From: Bigelowiella natans CCMP2755
Taxonomy: Eukaryota; Cercozoa; Chlorarachniophyceae
Direction of reading: 5' to 3'
Assembly (NCBI GenBank): GCA_000320545.1
Contig: ADNK01002592.1
Span: 1 to 24,143, forward strand
DNA length: 24,143 bases
Shown: one piece after another, positions 18,461 through 24,143 of the stretch
Layout: each line of letters opens with the position of its first letter
Position numbering within the stretch: the stretch's first letter is position 1
Position numbers and translations under genes: made by a program
The notes under the pieces: model-generated
The model's input: the letters and a program-made list of their open reading frames with translations, nothing else
What the model was told of the DNA's origin: nothing
Database searches by the model: none

Positions 18461-19473
18461 ATGGGACAGAGACCGTCCTCTAGGAGGCCAGATGCTGCAA
18501 CCATTGTCACCGTAAGTGAGCAACATAGTCATGAATTGAGGAAACGGTGATGATAGTGGTGGGATGACTGCTTTAGAATCTCCGTCCGCGACCGAGCTCA
18601 GCAGGGGATTTCACAGGAATATCCTCCTCAATGTATGTTCAACTCTCCCCCGGCGTTAAAATTTTCAATGTGACACATTTCTCGTAATTTCAGGTTTGCA
18701 GGTGCAGGTGGTGCTGCTGCCGTAGTTGCTTCCGGGGTAAGTCATCCCACAGCATGTGTGATATGACATCATCACTTGCCAAACAGCTGTCCTTAAGAAG
18801 ACTCGAGGTTGACTTCATGAACATCCAAATTACCCAGATAATCGCGCAGCAGGCCGAAAGCAAGAATGAGAATGAGGTCTACCATTGTACTACTAGTTTC
18901 CTTCTCATGCATTTCACTTCCTTCTAACATTTCGTCGACCACCATCCGAAAGGTCCCGGAAGAGCTCCGAACGCCGTTAGGCACTGCAGGTATTACTTCT
19001 TCACAGCATGTGTAACGATTGATTCCAGCAAAAATGAGTAAATCATGGAATTCTCTTTCTTCAGGGTGTCCAGAACATTTAAAAAACCGTCGAGGCGTGC
19101 ACAGAGACTGTGAAAGATGCTGGTAATGGTGAATACGTCGAATCCTAACTGAACATGCATGTAATCTAAATTGTTAAAACTCGTCATTTATGATTTAATG
19201 CCTATTCTCTACATCTATCTATCGATAGGGCATCTCAAATGGAAGAATTTCTGTCTTATTCTGTGCAAATGGGGTACATCCCCTACCTGAAGGTGAATGG
19301 AGTGTACTTGCGTGTATTTGTCTCGTGGTTCACACTACTAACCCCAGCTATTGATTCTTATCACTCTGGCAAAAGCCATATCTGATACGGTTCTCCTTGA
19401 TTCTTATTTATACTACAAAAGCTCGGGGCAGGCGGCGGGGCATTCATGGTATTTCGCGCAAAAACGCAAATAA
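18461..19473 (+). CDS. Unrecognised small protein with Cys/His-rich segment, eight-exon model
   Basis: Exons proposed: 18461-18511, 18577-18632, 18694-18736, 18787-18876, 18953-18989, 19065-19122, 19229-19292, 19348-19473 (stop TAA), 525 nt or about 174 aa, phase-consistent. Several donors are strong (ACC|GTAAGT, GGG|GTAAGT). Visible features are a basic Ser/Pro N-terminus (MGQRPSSRRPD), an Ala/Gly-rich stretch (MFAGAGGAAAVVASG), a Gln-rich helix-like segment (ITQIIAQQAESKNENE), a possible metal site C-x2-H...H-x2-C-x2-C (CPEHLKNRRGVHRDCERC), then MEEFLSYSVQMGYIPYL. If the last intron (55 bp) is not removed, the frame instead stops at 19385. Acceptor 18952 has a weak pyrimidine tract. I do not recognise the family. 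The upstream retrotransposon may influence its expression. Confidence 0.45.
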
Positions 19474-19657
19474 AACGAGTGTATGATTCATTACTATTCG
19501 TACGTATTTATAATACACGAGGCTTCCTACCACTCATGGTTTTATATAAGTGTTGCTTATTTAGTGATAGATATATTGCATAGTTGTCCGCTCCATCGAT
19601 ACAGTCACAGCACACACATCGCTGCCGCATTCAGATTCCTATGACTTCTTCTTCGAT

Positions 19658-19658
<1 letters not shown>

Positions 19659-19702
<44 letters not shown>

Positions 19703-19715
19703 AACAACAACAATA
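19659..19715. repeat. Compound trinucleotide repeat (ACT)n(GCT)n(ACA)n
   Basis: About ten ACT units, then TGC units, then CAA units in direct succession. It gives a false poly-Thr/poly-Ala frame on the plus strand. Confidence 0.9.
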
Positions 19716-19871
19716 AAAACAACTACCAGGTCGGAAATGATCCACGAGAAGAGCAATCACGGGTTACCCTATGCGATAGCAGGCTATGGGTCAGCTTAAT
19801 GGAGGTATTTAAATGCATACATACACAATACCCCGCCCCTCTTTCTGTCTCTCTCTCTTTATCTCGCTCTA

Positions 19872-19872
<1 letters not shown>

Positions 19873-19907
<35 letters not shown>
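19873..19907. repeat. (AC)n microsatellite
   Basis: A nearly pure AC run about 70 bp upstream of the proposed start codon at 19976. Confidence 0.9.
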
Positions 19908-19909
<2 letters not shown>

Positions 19910-19975
19910 ACTGTGGAGAAGCTACGTTGACAACGCCATCAATATCACCAGACGCGCGTAGTGTATCCCGAGAAT

Positions 19976-21132
19976 ATGTCGACATCATCGCCTCCAAAGC
20001 CGCCAAAACGGGCTCCTAAGATTCAAGTGGCCCTCCATCCACCAAGGAACAGCACGAACGAAGCTGCTGGAAAAGAAGAAGATGAAGAAGAAGAACAAGA
20101 GGCAAAGTCCAAAGTGCTAGCGGAGGAGGAGAAGAAGAAAGGAGACAAAGAAGTGAAAGAAAGAGATGCAAAAAATAATAGGAGCGGTAGCGCAGAGGCA
20201 GCAGGAGAGAAGTACCTTCCTTTAACATGTCCTCCTCGAATTGGAACTCGAGTGATTCACATCCTGGAGGGTGCTGCTACAGCGGGGCCCTGCCGGTCGC
20301 CCTCACAACAACTACCTTCAGATATAATCAGATTTTTATAAGATTCGTATTGCATCATGCGATAGAGAATCGTGTGATTGATCATCACTGGCCCCTATTC
20401 AATTATCGAGCTTGCCTTGTTGTTTTAGCACTAAAGATGCGAATGGTGTTGACAATGATGTTGACAACGATGGGAAAAGTAATAGATAGGATATTCTTCG
20501 CACGCGTAGGTATGGAACAGTCGTGGACAGGCATAAGGACGCTCCACACCCAGGCGACGTAAGCTGAGCGGCAACTGCACCTAAATGAAGCTTTATGCAC
20601 ACAAACGACGACGATGTGGAAAAAAAAAAAAAAAAAAGCAAGAGGAGAAGAGTTTAAAAAAATGTCGATAAATGCTCTTACTCTTGCTCTTTGCTCCTCT
20701 CTACTCTTCTTCTTCCTCCTCCTCCTCCTCCTCATGGATGGACGCATTGACGAATAAATTAGAGTCTCATGGCCGAATACACAAAGGCACAAGGAGTAGA
20801 TATGGTTGTGCTACCCAAAGAGAGAAAGAAGGGTGATGGGAACAAAGATGGTGGTGATGAGAAAGATACAGCAACTTCTGGTAGCCCAAGCCTACAACCT
20901 CCGCCACCACGCTCAAGGTTGTGAAAGCAATGATTCCTTTGTCACCGTTTGCTTTTATAATGCATTCTTCTTGTGATTTTCCATTCGTTCTTCGGCCGTG
21001 GACGTTGTGCTGCTTAATACAGCAGCAGGCTGTCGGCCTGGGAAGCACTTAGGTTCGCAATTGAAAACAACCCGCGTGCATTGAGGTAGACACTAAATCG
21101 TAAAAAGAGAGAGAGTCTGGGGGGGGGGGGGG

Positions 21133-21176
<44 letters not shown>

Positions 21177-23490
21177 GAGTTTTGCATTTTCTTTTCTATG
21201 AATTTCATTTAAATAAATTTCCTTGCCTGATGTATTTTCGTTGACCTTGCGGTGCAGAAACACCACGAGGAAAGAGAAGAAAAAGCGTAAGAAGAAGAAG
21301 ACCCTTCCTCCCCCTGATCGAAGGTGGTGATAATCCTCAGATGTTGTGTGCTGTATAATCTAGCTCATAATGCTCTTTGATGAACTTTCTCAACTACTCG
21401 TGCAAGATTACACGTCGCATAAATTTATCGTCTCTTCCCCCCCCTCCTTCGTCTCTCCTCCTCGTCTACAGATGCTATGTAATCTGGGATGGACCAAATA
21501 AGAAGAAATACTGTGTAAGATGAATAATCTACTTGAGCAAGAACAATTAGATCATGTTTCATGCGGATGAGGAGTTGTGAGCGTACGGGGAGACATGGCA
21601 GCTTCTTCATCATGATCACCATGATGCATACATCTATCACAATGACCATGATCTCAGATTGACATATCCGAGCTTGCACTGGCTTGGAGACCTGCTGCAC
21701 GACTTGCGGAGCCTACTGATGATGAGATATCAGGTGGTGGCTTTATGAACGATAGTGGGAGAAGATATTATTGCTCTGATGAAGATGATCATGATGAAGA
21801 TGATGATGACGACGTTACGATGATTTGCGGATTTAAATCAGGCAAAGGACTCCAACCCCTGGCACTTGCCACAGCTGGTAGAAGCCAGCCCCTTTTCTTC
21901 TTCTTCTTCTTTTCTTCTTCTTCTTCTTCTTCTTCTTCCTTCCCCGAATATGATGATGCGTTGTGCAAGTTGTGTGAGGTATGTCACAAGGTGAGAGGGG
22001 CGCGCAAAGTTATCACAATTTACGTATAATATTTACATATTTATTGTTTGCCGCACCCTTTAGGAAAGCGCGACGGGAAGAAGATTGATGGGATTATCGT
22101 ACATTCAGCACCCGAGCCAGAAGTGGGGGGAGGTAGTAGTAGTAGTTGTAGTTGTAGTAGTCTATTAGAATGTTGTTGCTGCTGTTGAAATTTGATGGCT
22201 TGTCTTCGCCTCGCCTCCTCTCTATACTGCTGCAATTCAAGTGCTGGTTTTCGTGGAGGTGTTATGGAATGTTTTTCTCCTTGTACAGCATCATCATCAC
22301 GATCATCATTAACATCGTTGTCGCCACGGATTGGTAATATTTGTCTGTACAGGATTGGGGCTAGTGACTGCAAAATGGAAGGCAGGTATACATCGATAAC
22401 ATATCTTATACGTGTACTACGCATTACTGTTCCCTTCGGAAAGAAATGCAATAGCCCACCGAGAAACAGTGTCCTAATGCTGCTGAATCTCCATTGTTTT
22501 GTGTGCGTGTGTGCGTGTGTGCGTGTGTGCATGCATACAGGGGCGCACTTTTGCGATTGGCGACTGAGCGACAGCCGTGATCCTAAGAGTAGCGTAATCG
22601 AAGTCTCTTTAACATGGAACCGTCTCAGCCCTATCAGAGGTAGCTACCCGTCGTGTTAGTAGTGTTGGCAGATGCAGTAGTAGTAGTAGTAGTAGTAGCA
22701 GTAGTAATAATTGTAGTAGTAGCAAGTGATGAGCATCTCGCAGTAGACAATTAGTTGTTGTTGATGATGATGAGGATGGTACATATACTTCTTCTATTGT
22801 TGTTTTCATATACAACTGCTTGCACATCGATGATTGTTGGACAAAACGACAAGAATCGACGGCAGCTGCTGCTGCGATCTTACATATATAAATGCTTCTG
22901 GAAACAACGCTATTATTCGGTCAAAAGAACCGCCAATAACGGCGCTGCCGTTGCACGCAATAGTATATTAGCATTTCACAACCGAATTAGTGTCGTTATG
23001 ATAGAACTCACCTCCTTGTCATCATCACCATCATCATCATCATCATCGTCATCGTTTGAATGAAGGTGGAAAGGGCTCTCGAAGTTTCCCGTACACAGGG
23101 CGCTTTGAAGTGACGCTCGATTCAGATCTTATACCAGCCAATAGCATCAGCGATAGATGGTACAAGCTGCAGCATACGCCTACAGATCATGCTGATGACG
23201 ATAACAACGACGACGTGCAGGGAGAAGGCAAAACGACGAAAAAGGGCAGAGGAAACAAGAAGAAGAATAAGAAGGGCCATGGCGTTGTTGAATACCCCGA
23301 CGTTTGGATTCGTGCTCGAGTCGCTTACTCAGCCTTGCCCCCCCTCCGCACATGTTGCGTGTGCTACGATGATTTTCGCACGGATTCGCCAGGGTGGGTG
23401 GGTGCGCCGAATTGTGCGGCCAAACATAACAGTGTAGAAAGCATAGGGGAAGGCACACTCACGCACCACACTCATAACCACACGCACACA

Positions 23491-23534
<44 letters not shown>

Positions 23535-23977
23535 TAACTCATGTTTTTAAAATCAATCGAAACCATTAGGTACGTGTGCCCAGCGGATCCCGAGCACACG
23601 CAATGCCAATCCTGCTTTCGTAACTTTATACGGGTGAGGGCTCTCTCTCCGCCTCCTCCTCCCTCCCCTCCTCTCCTCACACTCCTCAAACATTTACACT
23701 CTCCTCTAATTATCAGTATTTGTTTAATTTTTGAAGCTATTCGTTGCAGGTGTCCTGCGAACAATATATGCTGGGAAAACTTCCGGTGAGTACAAGGAAA
23801 AGGGAGGGAGCGAAAAGAGAGGGGGGGGGGGGGGGGGAGACAGAAAGATAACTACTCCTCTTTAAGGTCAAATGCCCGATGTGTAAGACGCTGGTGGCGG
23901 AGCAGCGCATCCACGAGCTCCTCCCCCCCAAGCAATGGGAACGCTACGTCCTGACATCGATCTCTGCTGGTAGGTAG
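19976..23977 (+). CDS. RING-finger protein with C2-like region and possible SH3-like fold; N-terminal exons uncertain
   Basis: Well-supported exons: 21472-21514, 21658-21877, 22064-22132, 22541-22639, 23099-23393, 23570-23633, 23750-23785, and 23867 to 23969 or to a stop at 23977. Phases agree at each junction. Less certain: 19976 to about 20289 (Pro/Lys/Glu-rich start MSTSSPPKPPKRAPK), 20423-20475 (acidic), 20510-20558 (YGTVVDRHKDAPHPGD), 20769 to about 20916, and 21258-21286. The RING is C-x2-C-x12-C-x5-H-x2-C-x2-C-x18-C-x2-C (CCVCYDDF, YVCPADPEHTQCQSC, VKCPMC), which suggests an E3 ubiquitin ligase. Before it a C2-like region (SSVIEVSLTWNRL, GRFEVTLDSDLIP, VWIRARVAY) is interrupted by an Asp-rich then Lys-rich insert. 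GTVV and CYVIWDGPNKKKYC resemble SH3-like strands. If the donor at 23970 is used, the protein continues beyond the window, perhaps as an RBR ligase. Confidence 0.58.
20620..20637. repeat. Poly-A tract (18 bp)
   Basis: Pure A run in a probable intron of the RING-finger gene. A (TCC)n tract follows at about 20711-20733. Confidence 0.9.
21119..21179. repeat. G15 tract followed by (GA)n
   Basis: Fifteen consecutive G then about 45 bp of GA repeat, in a probable intron of the RING-finger gene. The long G run is able to form quadruplex structure. Confidence 0.9.
21893..21942. repeat. (TTC)n polypyrimidine repeat
   Basis: A TTC/CTT run inside the proposed intron 21878-22063. Read through, it would encode Phe and Ser runs, so I treat it as intronic. 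Reading the donor at 21878 restores phase with the next exon. Confidence 0.88.
22500..22534. repeat. (GTGTGC)n repeat
   Basis: GTGTGC/GTGTGT units directly before the 3' splice site at 22540, near the position where the CIA30-domain gene has its CA repeat. Here the strand is GT-rich. Confidence 0.85.
22673..22724. repeat. (AGT)n trinucleotide repeat
   Basis: Interrupted AGT/GTA run in the 459-bp intron between the two exons of the C2-like region. A related GTAGTA run is at about 22133-22162, and GAT/ATC runs lie at about 22760-22775 and 23020-23054. Confidence 0.87.
23020..23054. repeat. (ATC)n trinucleotide repeat
   Basis: CATCAT run about 45 bp upstream of the acceptor at 23098, in the same intron as the AGT repeat. 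Confidence 0.87.
23479..23529. repeat. (CA)n microsatellite in RING-finger intron
   Basis: CA repeat in the intron (23394-23569) that splits the RING finger between its second and third metal ligands. Reading through it gives a false His/Thr tail. Confidence 0.92.
23821..23837. repeat. Poly-G tract (17 bp)
   Basis: Seventeen consecutive G in the 81-bp intron between the last two RING exons. Its length in an assembly is likely to be unreliable. Confidence 0.88.
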
Positions 23978-24143
23978 ATAGGTGGGTAGTAGCATGGGTG
24001 GTATTATTCAGCATTTCCTAGCACTGGATGGGTTTCTTTGTGTTATTTGGTAGCAAGAGTAGAAATCTAATATATGATGACTTTCGAGCACTCTTGTGCA
24101 AAGCTAATGAATGACGGCGAGAGTTACTTTACGTACCTCTTCC
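23978..24143. other. Right end of the window after the last recognised exon
   Basis: No clear coding sequence. It is either the 3' UTR/flank of the RING-finger gene, if TAG 23975-23977 is the stop, or an intron, if GT at 23970 is used as a donor. Confidence 0.4.

Larger units (their letters stand above)
19474..19975. other. Intergenic region with ACT/GCT and AC microsatellites
   Basis: Holds the 3' flank of the small Cys/His gene and the promoter side of the RING-finger gene. Two microsatellites (19659-19715 and 19873-19907) dominate it. No coding sequence is supported outside the frame created by the trinucleotide repeat. Confidence 0.6.

Noticed and set aside
18793-18984. 63-codon minus-strand frame with a hydrophobic stretch
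   Set aside because: Lies opposite two plus-strand exons that join in phase with strong donors on either side. No independent support.
21943-21990. CKLCEVCHK as a zinc-ribbon exon of the RING-finger gene
   Set aside because: Its donors end in phase 0, but the next exon at 22064 needs one carried base. Using the donor at 21878 gives a consistent phase, leaving this segment intronic.
22041-22532. 163-codon minus-strand frame with Gln-rich and Asp-rich parts
   Set aside because: It overlaps the plus-strand exon 22064-22132, which fits in phase with its neighbours, and owes its length to GTA/GT repeats read in reverse.

Overview
The window is nuclear DNA from an intron-rich eukaryote, probably a protist or alga. 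The evidence is short GT-AG introns (about 55-460 bp), exons that join in phase to restore known domains, dense microsatellites, and no bacterial gene organisation. I cannot place the lineage from sequence alone.

Layout, left to right. (1) 21-1276, +: the last five exons of a CIA30-domain (NDUFAF1-type) protein; the 5' end lies outside the window. (2) 2275-3451, -: a four-exon gene for a basic, Ser-rich protein I do not recognise. (3) 4667-10251, +: a 14-exon gene whose predicted product of about 1375 aa joins a CLU domain, a leucine-rich-repeat block and a C-terminal PH domain. (4) 10874-17973, +: a complete Ty1/copia LTR retrotransposon (358-bp LTRs, 5-bp target duplication CAGAT, one uninterrupted 1480-codon gag-pol). 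(5) 18461-19473, +: a small multi-exon gene with a Cys/His-rich segment, function unknown. (6) 19976 to about 23977, +: a gene with a charged N-terminus, a possible SH3-like fold, a C2-like region and a RING finger, with microsatellites in nearly every intron.

The most striking feature is the retrotransposon LTR. It holds an uninterrupted 5-bp-phased array of alternating TTC and GAA triplets (ten perfect units, then a second run ending in six perfect units), which is the heat shock element (HSE) consensus. The primer binding site starts directly after the 5' LTR and matches the complement of an initiator-tRNA(Met) anticodon arm, the arrangement known from Drosophila copia, where a half-tRNA primes reverse transcription. 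The LTRs differ at only two positions and the ORF is intact, so the insertion is recent and could be active. The 3' LTR, with the same HSE array, lies 488 bp upstream of the start codon of gene (5) on the same strand, so it could place that gene under heat control.

The host genes show no operon-like relation and are independent loci. Exon models rest on splice consensus, phase and domain continuity, not on transcript data.
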